Of a stretch of DNA of 5,533 nt, positions 1-5,533 are shown piece after piece (position 1 is the stretch's first letter; each line of letters begins with the position of its first letter). The notes under the pieces are model-generated. The model saw only the letters and a program-made list of their open reading frames with translations, was not told the origin of the DNA and did no database searches. The translations under genes and the position numbers were made by a program. The DNA comes from Cypionkella sp. (GTDB taxonomy: Bacteria; Pseudomonadota; Alphaproteobacteria; Rhodobacterales; Rhodobacteraceae). Location of the stretch: contig JAGPBG010000173.1 of assembly GCA_018063485.1 (NCBI GenBank), positions 1 through 5,533 of the forward strand, read 5' to 3'.

Positions 1-537
1 TTCGCCCTGTCAGATGCCGTGGTGCTGGGGGTTTCGCTGGGCGGCATGGTGGCGCAGGGGCTGGCGGTAAAACGGCTGGATCTGGTGCGGGCACTGGTGC
101 TGTCGAACACCGCCGCCAAGATCGGCTCGGCAGAGATGTGGCAGACCCGCATTGCCGAGGTGCGCGCGACCGGCCTTGCCGATTACGCCCCCGGCGCGAT
201 GGAGCGGATGTTCGGGCGCAATTGGCAGACCGTGCCGGGGATGCCGCGCATCCGCGAGATGCTGACAACCACCAATCCCGAGGGCTGGATTGGCTGTGCC
301 CATGCGCTTGCCGGGACCGATTTCTACACCACCACCGCCACACTGACCCTGCCGACGCTGATGATAGCAGGGGCGAATGATGGCACCACCCCGCCTGACC
401 TTGTGCGCGAAACCGCCAACTTGATTCGGGGTCACCGCTTTGCCCTGATGCGCGCTGCGGGGCATTTGCCGTTTGTCGAGAAGCCTGCCGAATATGCCGC
501 CCTGCTGAACCAGTTTCTGACCGACATCGGGCATTGA
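1..537 (+). CDS. pcaD: 3-oxoadipate enol-lactonase, 3' part (5' end outside window)
   Basis: Alpha/beta hydrolase predicted to open 3-oxoadipate enol-lactone to 3-oxoadipate in the cytoplasm, in the beta-ketoadipate pathway for aromatic compounds. The frame is open from base 1 and ends at TGA 535-537, giving 178 visible residues. Family members are about 260 residues, so roughly the first 80 are missing; the GTG at 19 is internal. The nucleophile elbow GVSLGG places the serine at visible residue 12. The acid is probably Asp127 in AGANDGTTPPDLV and the base His155 in AAGHLPFVEKP. The cap region carries stretches I recognise from PcaD proteins: LSNTAAKIG, the MWQTRI run, ALAGTDFYTTTATL and TPPDLVRETANLI. 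This makes PcaD much more likely than a generic esterase, though no other pca gene is visible to confirm it. The next gene begins 48 bases downstream on the same strand. Confidence 0.85.
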   Translation, partial: FALSDAVVLGVSLGGMVAQGLAVKRLDLVRALVLSNTAAKIGSAEMWQTRIAEVRATGLADYAPGAMERMFGRNWQTVPGMPRIREMLTTTNPEGWIGCAHALAGTDFYTTTATLTLPTLMIAGANDGTTPPDLVRETANLIRGHRFALMRAAGHLPFVEKPAEYAALLNQFLTDIGH

Positions 538-548
538 CAGAACGGTGA

Positions 549-565
549 CGGCAGCTAGGTTGCCG
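549..565 (+). terminator. small hairpin after pcaD, possible weak terminator
   Basis: CGGCAGC (549-555) pairs with GTTGCCG (559-565) in a 7-bp stem with one G-U pair and a 3-base loop. It is followed by CTCTTTG, which is only a poor U-tract. It lies in the 48-base gap between pcaD and the transporter gene, so it could reduce read-through or simply be chance structure in GC-rich DNA. Confidence 0.3.
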
Positions 566-585
566 CTCTTTGCCGCGAGTTTCAT

Positions 586-1818
586 ATGACCGACCGCACC
601 TCCCCGCTTGCGCTGACCTTCATCATCGTGACCGTGGCACTTGATGCCATCGGCATCGGGCTGATCTTTCCGGTCATGCCCGATCTGATGGAAGAGGTGA
701 CGCACGGCACGCTGGGCGAGGCGGCGCTGTGGGGTGGGGTTCTGGCCTCATCCTTTGCGGTGATGCAGTTCATTTGCGGGCCGCTGGTGGGCAATCTGTC
801 CGACAGCTATGGGCGCAGACCGATCCTGATCACCTCGTTGGTGGTGATGGTGGCCGATTATATCGCCATGGCGCTGGCGCATACGGTGACGCTGCTGCTG
901 ATCGCGCGGATCGTGGCGGGGATGGCATCGGCCACCCATTCCACCGCCAGTGCCTATATCGCCGATATCTCGACGCCGGACGAGCGCGCCAAGCGGTTCG
1001 GTCTTGTCGGGGCGGCCTTTGGCATCGGCTTTGTTGCCGGCCCGATGATTGGCGGGCTGGTGGCGGGGATCGACACCCGCGCGCCGTTCTGGGTGGCCGC
1101 CGTCATGGCCGCTTGCAATCTGGTGCTGGGTCTGATCGTGCTGCCCGAAAGCCTTGCGCTCTCGAAACGTCGCGCGTTTTCCTTCAAACGCGCGAATCCG
1201 TTGTCGTCTTTCGCAGCGATCCGCAATCTGCCCGGCCTGCGTACGCTTTTGATGGTGATGTTCCTTTATGCGCTGACCTTCAACGTCTGGCCCGCGATCT
1301 GGTCTTATTATGGCAAGGCCGCCTTTGGCTGGGATGCGACATGGATCGGAATCTCATTGGCGCTCTTTGGCCTGACCATGGCTGCCGCTCAGGCGTTCTT
1401 GGTTGGCCCTGCCATCAAACGCATGGGAGAGCGCAATACCGCCACCGTTGGCATGGTGGTCGAGGTGGCCAATTATGGCCTGTTTGGCGTGCTGACCTCG
1501 GGGTTTTGGGCGCTGGCGCTGACCCCTGCCACGGCTTTGGGCGGGCTGGCGGGCCCGGCGCTGCAAGCGATGATGTCGCGCGCCACGCCCGAGGATCAAC
1601 AAGGCGAATTGCAGGGCATCAACTCCTCGCTCAATGCGCTGGCGATGATCCTGTCGCCCTTGGTGATGACGCTGATCTTTGATTACTTCACCTCGCCCCG
1701 CACGCCGATCTATTGGCCGGGCGCGCCGTTCATCCTGTCTGCGACAATCATGGTCGCTGTTGTGCTTATCTTTGTCGCCGGAACGCGCGAAAAGCCGTCC
1801 TCGGTGCCCCTACCCTGA
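586..1818 (+). CDS. TetA-like major facilitator (MFS) transporter
   Basis: Inner-membrane transporter of 410 residues, predicted to have 12 membrane segments and to export a small molecule in exchange for protons. It resembles the TetA tetracycline/H+ antiporters (about 400 residues) along its length. TM1 carries LDAIGIGLIFPVMPDL with Asp20. The TM2-3 loop carries MFS motif A, GNLSDSYGRRP (residues 69-79). TM3 has Asp91 in ADYIAMA, TM4 has motif B with Arg108 (LIARIVAGM), and TM5 has motif C, GFVAGPMIGG (148-157). The second half keeps the TetA-like MGERNTATVG and GPALQAMMS...QQGELQG stretches. By my alignment from memory, the essential TM9 Asp of TetA(B), Asp285, is Glu293 here. A central loop at about 190-215 is basic. 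The ATG at 586 has only a weak GCGAG upstream, but it starts directly before the conserved TM1. Chromosomal homologues are common, so neither tetracycline resistance nor any other substrate can be assumed. It is probably co-transcribed with the enolase-superfamily gene 16 bases downstream. Confidence 0.85.
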   Translation: MTDRTSPLALTFIIVTVALDAIGIGLIFPVMPDLMEEVTHGTLGEAALWGGVLASSFAVMQFICGPLVGNLSDSYGRRPILITSLVVMVADYIAMALAHTVTLLLIARIVAGMASATHSTASAYIADISTPDERAKRFGLVGAAFGIGFVAGPMIGGLVAGIDTRAPFWVAAVMAACNLVLGLIVLPESLALSKRRAFSFKRANPLSSFAAIRNLPGLRTLLMVMFLYALTFNVWPAIWSYYGKAAFGWDATWIGISLALFGLTMAAAQAFLVGPAIKRMGERNTATVGMVVEVANYGLFGVLTSGFWALALTPATALGGLAGPALQAMMSRATPEDQQGELQGINSSLNALAMILSPLVMTLIFDYFTSPRTPIYWPGAPFILSATIMVAVVLIFVAGTREKPSSVPLP

Positions 1819-1823
1819 TCTCC

Positions 1824-1828
1824 GGAGG
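1824..1828 (+). promoter_or_regulatory. ribosome binding site for the enolase-superfamily gene
   Basis: GGAGG sits six bases before the ATG at 1835. It decides the start: the same frame is open back to 1679 inside the transporter gene, but that extension has no ribosome site and reads as Arg/Ser/Pro-rich out-of-frame translation. Confidence 0.85.
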
Positions 1829-1834
1829 CCCGCC

Positions 1835-3070
1835 ATGAAACTGCAAGACCTTGAGATTTTCGTTGTCGCACCGCCTGCGCCGGGCTGGGGTGGGCGCTAT
1901 TGGATTTTCACCAAGATCACCACCAATGACGGCATCGTAGGCTACGGCGAATGCTATGCCTCGACCGTTGGCCCCAAGGCGATGCGCGCGGTGATCGAAG
2001 ATGTGTTCGAGCGTCATATGCAGGGCGAAAGCCCCGAGAACATCGAATTGATGTATCGTCGCGTCTATTCCTCGGGCTTTACCCAGCGTCCTGATCCCAC
2101 CGTGATGGGGGCTTTTTCGGGGTTGGAAATCGCCTGTTGGGATATCCTGGGCAAGGCGCGCAACCGGCCGGTATGGGCGCTGATCGGTGGCAAGATGAAC
2201 CAGCGGGTGCGGTCCTACACCTATATCTATCCCGATCCGGGCAAGGAATCGGCGGATTTTTGGGTCAACCCCGATCTGACCGCCGAGGCCGCGGCGAAAT
2301 GCGTCAAGCAGGGCTTTACCGCGGTAAAATTCGACCCCGCCGGCCCCTATACCATTCGGGGCGGCCATGAACCGGCGATGAGTGACATCACCCGCTCGGT
2401 GGCCTTTTGCAAAGCGATCCGGGAAGCGGTGGGCGACAAGGCCGATCTTTTGTTCGGCACCCATGGCCAATTCACCACCCCAGGTGCTATCCGCATGGGC
2501 CAGGCGCTGGAGCCTTATAACCCCTTGTGGTATGAAGAGCCGATCCCGCCGGACAACCTTCTGGAATTTGCCGAGGTGGCGCGTTCGGTGCGTATTCCCT
2601 TGGCCACGGGCGAGCGGCTGACCACGAAAACCGAATTCGGGATGCTCTTGCGCGCCGGCGGGGTGAAAATCCTGCAACCCGCCTTGGGCCGGGTTGGCGG
2701 TATCTGGGAGGCCAAGAAAATCGCCGCCATTGCCGAGATTTACAACGCCGAAATGGCCCCGCATCTTTATGCAGGCCCGGTGGAATGGGCGGCAAATATC
2801 CATCTGTCGGTGGCAATCCCGAACCTGCTGATCTGCGAAACCATCCAGACCGGCGGGGCTTTCCACATGAAGCTGATCAAGAACTCGATCACATGGGAGG
2901 ATGGCTATATCCTGCCACCCGAAGGCCCCGGATTGGGGATCGAGTTTGACGAAGACGTCGCGCGGGCGCATCCTTACACGGGCAGCGCGCTGCATCTGCA
3001 AATGCAGGAATCGCCCTGTGATTACAGCAAGGGAAACCGCTTTGAAGGGGGCGCGCCCAGCTCGATCTGA
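1835..3070 (+). CDS. mandelate racemase/muconate lactonizing enzyme family protein (enolase superfamily)
   Basis: Cytoplasmic protein of 411 residues. Enolase-superfamily enzymes remove the proton alpha to a carboxylate with the help of Mg2+; relatives include galactonate dehydratase, mandelate racemase and sugar-acid cycloisomerases. The N-terminal capping domain (about 1-125) includes GIVGYGECYAS and the typical GLEIACWDILGKARNRPVWALIGG. The barrel domain follows (about 126-370). Visible active-site candidates are Lys165 in VKFD, His210 in FGTHGQ, Glu234 or Glu235 in WYEEP, Glu260 in ATGER, and His310 in MAPHLYAGP. Compared from memory with E. coli DgoD, two acidic positions are missing: the third metal ligand (Asp183 of DgoD) falls at Gly208, and the Asp partner of the catalytic His (Asp258) falls at Ala283 in QPALGRVGG. 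FGTHGQ and QPALGRVGG recur in a bacterial subfamily I recall, so this is probably a subfamily trait rather than decay. The substrate cannot be read from sequence; a sugar acid or related hydroxy acid is an inference. The start is set by GGAGG six bases upstream and a 16-base gap after the transporter, which suggests co-transcription. Confidence 0.88.
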   Translation: MKLQDLEIFVVAPPAPGWGGRYWIFTKITTNDGIVGYGECYASTVGPKAMRAVIEDVFERHMQGESPENIELMYRRVYSSGFTQRPDPTVMGAFSGLEIACWDILGKARNRPVWALIGGKMNQRVRSYTYIYPDPGKESADFWVNPDLTAEAAAKCVKQGFTAVKFDPAGPYTIRGGHEPAMSDITRSVAFCKAIREAVGDKADLLFGTHGQFTTPGAIRMGQALEPYNPLWYEEPIPPDNLLEFAEVARSVRIPLATGERLTTKTEFGMLLRAGGVKILQPALGRVGGIWEAKKIAAIAEIYNAEMAPHLYAGPVEWAANIHLSVAIPNLLICETIQTGGAFHMKLIKNSITWEDGYILPPEGPGLGIEFDEDVARAHPYTGSALHLQMQESPCDYSKGNRFEGGAPSSI

Positions 3071-3083
3071 TGCCATTGTGATA

Positions 3084-3108
3084 ATGCCCGATTCCAAACC
3101 GGGTGCAT
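3084..3108. terminator. weak hairpin between convergent genes, possible bidirectional terminator
   Basis: ATGCCCG (3084-3090) can pair with CGGGTGCAT (3100-3108) in a stem of about 7 bp with a small bulge and a 9-base loop. On the + strand the bases after it are only TT, and on the - strand ATTATC follows. It lies in the 66-base gap between the + strand enolase-superfamily gene and the - strand trpB, where a shared terminator would be expected. The U-tracts are poor, so this is tentative. Confidence 0.35.
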
Positions 3109-3121
3109 TTCAGCAACGGCT

Positions 3122-3151
3122 TCAGATCTTCCTGTCTCAGATCTTCATGTC
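3122..3151. repeat. 15-bp tandem duplication spanning the trpB stop codon
   Basis: Two directly adjacent 15-bp copies, TCAGATCTTCCTGTC (3122-3136) and TCAGATCTTCATGTC (3137-3151), match at 14 of 15 positions. Read on the - strand, the second copy is the end of trpB, GAC ATG AAG ATC TGA (D-M-K-I-stop). The first copy is the in-frame repeat GAC AGG AAG ATC TGA (D-R-K-I-stop) just past the stop. The period is a multiple of three, so read-through would add only four or five residues before a second stop. This looks like replication slippage. Confidence 0.85.
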
Positions 3152-4366
3152 AAAGCCCAGATGCTTGGCCACGGTGAAGATGTCCTTATCGCCACGCCCA
3201 CACATGTTCATCACGATGATATGCTCGGGCGGCAATTCAGGGGCGATTTTCATCACATGGGCCAAGGCATGGCTGGGTTCCAGCGCCGGGATGATCCCTT
3301 CCAAAGCACAGGAAAGCTGAAACGCCTCCAGCGCCTCGGCATCGGTGATGCTGACATATTGCGCACGGCCGGTGTCGTGCAGCCAGGAATGCTCGGGGCC
3401 AATACCGGGGTAATCAAGGCCTGCCGAGATCGAGAAGCCTTCCAGAATCTGCCCATTCGGGTCTTGCAGCAGGTAAGTGCGGTTGCCGTGCAACACGCCG
3501 GGCCTGCCGCCCGTCAGGCTGGCACAATGCTGCATCCGCTCATCCACACCCTTGCCGCCGGCTTCAACCCCGATGATGTTCACCGATGGATCATCAAGGA
3601 AGGGGTAAAACAGCCCCATGGCATTCGAGCCGCCACCGATGGCCGCGATCAGTGTATCGGGCAGACGGCCCTCGCCCTCTTGTTCGGCCAACTGCCAGCG
3701 CACCTCCTTGCCGATGATGCTTTGGAAATCGCGCACCATTGCCGGATAGGGATGTGGGCCTGCCACCGTGCCGATGCAATAAAACGTATCGCGCACATTG
3801 GTCACCCAATCGCGCAAAGCGTCATTCATCGCATCTTTCAAAGTGCCGCGACCACTGGTAACCGGGATCACCTCGGCCCCCAACAGCCGCATCCGAAACA
3901 CGTTCGGCGCTTGGCGTTCAACATCATGCGCGCCCATATAGACCACGCATTTCAGCCCGAATTTTGCACAAACCGTTGCCGTGGCAACGCCATGCTGCCC
4001 CGCGCCGGTTTCCGCGATGATCCTTGTCTTGCCCATGCGGCGCGCGAGGATAATCTGCCCCAGCACGTTGTTGATCTTATGAGCGCCGGTGTGGTTCAAC
4101 TCGTCGCGCTTCATATAGACCTTGGCACCGCCAAGATGCTTGGTCAGCCGTTCTGCATAATACAAAGGCGAGGGGCGGCCGACATAGTGCTTCCACAGAT
4201 AGTCCATCTCGGCCCAGAACGCCGGATCGGTCTTGGCGAATTCATAGCGCGCCTCAAGATCAAGGATCAGCGGCATCAGGGTTTCCGACACAAAGCGCCC
4301 ACCGAACAGGCCGAAACGGCCCTGCTCGTCCGGCCCGGTCATAAAGCTGTTGATACGGTCATCCAT
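3137..4366 (-). CDS. trpB: tryptophan synthase beta chain
   Basis: PLP enzyme that joins indole and L-serine to give L-tryptophan, working in the cytoplasm as the beta part of the alpha2-beta2 synthase. The 409 residues match the usual length of about 400. PLP is bound by Lys97 in [10 protein letters not shown]. Glu119 in AETGAGQHG is the catalytic acid (Glu109 in Salmonella). GGGSN (244-248) is the PLP phosphate loop, and LEPSHALAH (362-370) and NMCGRGDKD (387-395) follow. The position equivalent to Salmonella Ser377, which contacts the PLP ring nitrogen, is Cys389 here, a variant I recall from other alphaproteobacteria. The N-terminal [17 protein letters not shown] is typical. The ATG at 4366 is chosen because AGGGGAG lies seven bases upstream and homology begins there; the frame is open further up to 4507, but that part overlaps the acetyltransferase gene. 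trpA is not in the window. The gene follows the acetyltransferase gene by 79 bases and ends facing the enolase-superfamily gene. Confidence 0.97.
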   Translation of the reverse strand: MDDRINSFMTGPDEQGRFGLFGGRFVSETLMPLILDLEARYEFAKTDPAFWAEMDYLWKHYVGRPSPLYYAERLTKHLGGAKVYMKRDELNHTGAHKINNVLGQIILARRMGKTRIIAETGAGQHGVATATVCAKFGLKCVVYMGAHDVERQAPNVFRMRLLGAEVIPVTSGRGTLKDAMNDALRDWVTNVRDTFYCIGTVAGPHPYPAMVRDFQSIIGKEVRWQLAEQEGEGRLPDTLIAAIGGGSNAMGLFYPFLDDPSVNIIGVEAGGKGVDERMQHCASLTGGRPGVLHGNRTYLLQDPNGQILEGFSISAGLDYPGIGPEHSWLHDTGRAQYVSITDAEALEAFQLSCALEGIIPALEPSHALAHVMKIAPELPPEHIIVMNMCGRGDKDIFTVAKHLGFDMKI

Positions 4367-4373
4367 CGCTGAT

Positions 4374-4380
4374 CTCCCCT
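4374..4380 (-). promoter_or_regulatory. ribosome binding site for trpB
   Basis: On the - strand this reads AGGGGAG, a good Shine-Dalgarno match seven bases before the ATG at 4366. It supports the 409-residue start over the longer upstream open frame. Confidence 0.8.
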
Positions 4381-4399
4381 GCGTCCTGGCAGGTGTAGC

Positions 4400-4440
4400 G
4401 CCCTTGCCGGGCCGGGAAAAGGGGGGCCTGCGGCAAAGGC
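4400..4440 (-). promoter_or_regulatory. imperfect inverted repeat (RNA hairpin) upstream of trpB
   Basis: Read on the - strand, GCCTTTGCCG (4440-4431) pairs with CGGCAAGGGC (4409-4400) over 10 positions, nine Watson-Crick and one U-G. An inner GGCC/GGCC stem of 4 bp (4428-4425 with 4413-4410) follows a 2-base bulge, with an 11-base loop. On the opposite strand the odd pair is a C-A mismatch, so the structure is more stable in the trpB transcript. No U-tract follows, so it is not a standard intrinsic terminator. No run of Trp codons is present, so a classic trp leader peptide is not supported. It fills most of the 79-base gap between the acetyltransferase gene and trpB; processing, partial termination or translation control of trpB are all possible. 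Confidence 0.45.
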
Positions 4441-4445
4441 TTGGG

Positions 4446-4892
4446 TCAGAGCGGCTTTTTATAGCCCATATGGCTGGCGACATAGCCCAGCCGCTCGTAA
4501 AACGCATGCGCGCGCAGCCGCGATTTGTCGGTGGTCAACTGGATCACACTTGCGCCCGCCGCCCGCGCGCGGTTCTCACATTCCGCCATCAGGGCCGCAC
4601 CAATGCCATGGCTGCGCAATTGCGGGGCCACCCGCACCGCCTCGACCAAAGCCCGCCGCCCGCCCTTGCGCGACAAGCCGTAAAGCAGGGTAAGCTGGCA
4701 ACAGGCGACAATTTCCCCGGCCTGCTCGCCCACAATCAACTGATGCGTGGGCGTGGCGGCAATATCTTCATAGGCCGCCAGATAGACCTCGATCGGCGCG
4801 CCTTCACGCGCGGCGCCCAACAGATCATCCATCAGCAAGTTCATGATCGCCGGCACATCCGCCCGAATCGCATCACGAAAGATCACAGCCAT
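4446..4892 (-). CDS. GNAT family N-acetyltransferase
   Basis: Small cytoplasmic acetyltransferase of 148 residues, a single GNAT domain of normal length. It would transfer an acetyl group from acetyl-CoA to an amine on an unknown acceptor (small molecule, peptide or protein N-terminus). The acetyl-CoA pyrophosphate loop is visible as [16 protein letters not shown] (87-101), with the R/Q-x-x-G-x-G/A pattern at Arg93-Gly98. The following helix is [12 protein letters not shown], and the C-terminal motif is HAFYERLGY (129-137). No signal peptide or membrane segment is seen. The ATG at 4892 lies inside the pyrD end: the last 10 bases of pyrD, including its TGA, are the first 10 bases of this gene, which suggests translational coupling. 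A CAGGG eight bases upstream may serve as ribosome site. The family is sure; the substrate is not. The pyrD and trpB neighbours do not by themselves indicate a role in either pathway. Confidence 0.9.
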   Translation of the reverse strand: MAVIFRDAIRADVPAIMNLLMDDLLGAAREGAPIEVYLAAYEDIAATPTHQLIVGEQAGEIVACCQLTLLYGLSRKGGRRALVEAVRVAPQLRSHGIGAALMAECENRARAAGASVIQLTTDKSRLRAHAFYERLGYVASHMGYKKPL

Positions 4893-5533
4893 GCACCGCG
4901 CCCTGTTCCAACCGCAGCCGCCACGTTTGCATGACCATCCGCCGCCAGCAAGCGATCCACCCCGCGCGCAAGCTCTGCCGCCAGCGACAATCCTTGATAG
5001 ACCATCGCGGAATAGACCTGCACTGCCGAGGCCCCGGCCTTGATCTTGGCATAGGCCTGCAAAGGCGAGCTGATCCCGCCAACTCCGATCAACGGCAGCT
5101 TGCCCTCGGTTGCCTGCGACAGGAGCGCCAACACACGCGTAGACTTTTCGAACAAAGGTGCGCCAGAAAGCCCGCCTGTCTGCCCGGCATGAACACTTTT
5201 CAAACCTTCTCGTGACAGCGTGGTATTGGTGGCGACAATGCCCGACAATCCCGACTGCACCGCCACTTCGGCAATTTCGGCAATCTCGTCACCGGTCAAA
5301 TCCGGCGCGATCTTCAAGAATATCGGGATCGGACGCGCCAGCCCCGCCCGCACCTCCATCACCCCGGCCAACAGCGCCGTCAGCGCCGCCCGCCCCTGCA
5401 AATCGCGCAGCTTTTCGGTATTGGGAGAGGACACATTCACCGTCGCGAAATCGACATAAGGCCCACACAGCGCCAACACCTGCGCAAAATCTGCGGCCTT
5501 GTCCGCCGAATCCTTGTTCGCGCCAAGGTTCAG
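4883..5533 (-). CDS. pyrD: dihydroorotate dehydrogenase (quinone), class 2, C-terminal part (start outside window)
   Basis: FMN enzyme that oxidises dihydroorotate to orotate and passes the electrons to membrane quinone, the fourth step of pyrimidine synthesis; class 2 enzymes associate with the inner membrane. The frame is open from the window edge (visible start [16 protein letters not shown]) to TGA at 4885-4883, giving 216 residues. Full proteins are about 340-360 residues, so about the first 130-140 lie outside; the GTG at 5479 is internal. Motifs seen, in visible numbering, are VNVSSPNT (32-39) with Ser36 as the class 2 catalytic base and Asn33 and Asn38, Lys74 in FLKIAPDL, Asn103 in [17 protein letters not shown] (120-128), GVGGI (150-154), and [10 protein letters not shown]. 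Serine as base and the N-x-S-S-P-N-T pattern separate it from class 1 enzymes, which use cysteine. Its end overlaps the acetyltransferase start by 10 bases, so the two are very probably one operon. Confidence 0.95.
   Translation of the reverse strand: MNLGANKDSADKAADFAQVLALCGPYVDFATVNVSSPNTEKLRDLQGRAALTALLAGVMEVRAGLARPIPIFLKIAPDLTGDEIAEIAEVAVQSGLSGIVATNTTLSREGLKSVHAGQTGGLSGAPLFEKSTRVLALLSQATEGKLPLIGVGGISSPLQAYAKIKAGASAVQVYSAMVYQGLSLAAELARGVDRLLAADGHANVAAAVGTGRGAWL

Noticed and set aside
1679..1834. 52-residue N-terminal extension of the enolase-superfamily frame, overlapping the transporter gene
   Set aside because: It is Arg/Ser/Pro-rich out-of-frame translation of the transporter's last membrane segments. 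The GGAGG at 1824-1828 and family homology set the start at 1835.
1766..3097. Long antisense open frame (443 codons) opposite the enolase-superfamily gene
   Set aside because: His/Arg/Gly/Pro-rich composition without any recognisable motif; it mirrors the codon bias of a GC-rich gene on the other strand.
3161..4372. Long + strand open frame (403 codons) opposite trpB
   Set aside because: trpB on the - strand is unmistakable; this frame has no domain and the composition of a shadow frame.
4392..4397. Possible -10 box (TACACC on the - strand) for a trpB promoter
   Set aside because: The best -35 at proper spacing is TTTTCC, a poor match, so a promoter cannot be supported from sequence.
4367..4445. 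trp attenuator with leader peptide before trpB
   Set aside because: No short open frame with clustered Trp codons and no terminator with a U-tract are present.
4367..4507. 47-residue upstream extension of trpB
   Set aside because: It overlaps the acetyltransferase 3' end and includes the hairpin region. The conserved TrpB N-terminus begins at 4366, with a good ribosome site just upstream.
4350..4934. + strand open frame opposite the GNAT gene and trpB start
   Set aside because: No motif, Arg/His-rich, and fully covered by recognised genes on the other strand.

Overview
The window is GC-rich, densely coding DNA. Codon use and protein sequences look like an alphaproteobacterium, most likely of the Rhodobacteraceae/Roseobacter type. 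That assignment is inferred from protein resemblance and base composition, since no rRNA or other direct marker is present. It reads as ordinary chromosome: I see no insertion sequence, integrase, tRNA, CRISPR array or phage gene.

The left half (1-3070) is read on the + strand. It holds the 3' part of a 3-oxoadipate enol-lactonase gene (pcaD, last step of the protocatechuate branch of the beta-ketoadipate pathway before CoA transfer). Next is a 410-residue major facilitator transporter of the TetA-like drug/H+ antiporter type. Sixteen bases later comes a 411-residue enolase-superfamily protein (mandelate racemase/muconate lactonizing type). The transporter and the enolase-superfamily gene look like one transcription unit. 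Whether pcaD belongs to it is unclear, because a small hairpin lies in the 48-base gap.

The right half (3137-5533) is read on the - strand and converges on the left half. In its own reading direction it runs pyrD (class 2 dihydroorotate dehydrogenase, cut by the window edge), a small GNAT acetyltransferase gene overlapping the pyrD end by 10 bases, a 79-base gap with a strong imperfect hairpin, then trpB (tryptophan synthase beta chain). This half is housekeeping biosynthesis (pyrimidine and tryptophan) with an uncharacterised acetyltransferase between. The convergent junction at 3071-3136 holds a weak hairpin and a 15-bp tandem duplication of the trpB 3' end including its stop codon.

No clear new system is visible. 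The points most worth a second look are the enolase-superfamily protein, which appears to lack two acidic active-site residues of its best-known relatives; the duplicated trpB tail; the hairpin in front of trpB; and an Asp-to-Glu change at a key transport position in the TetA-like protein.
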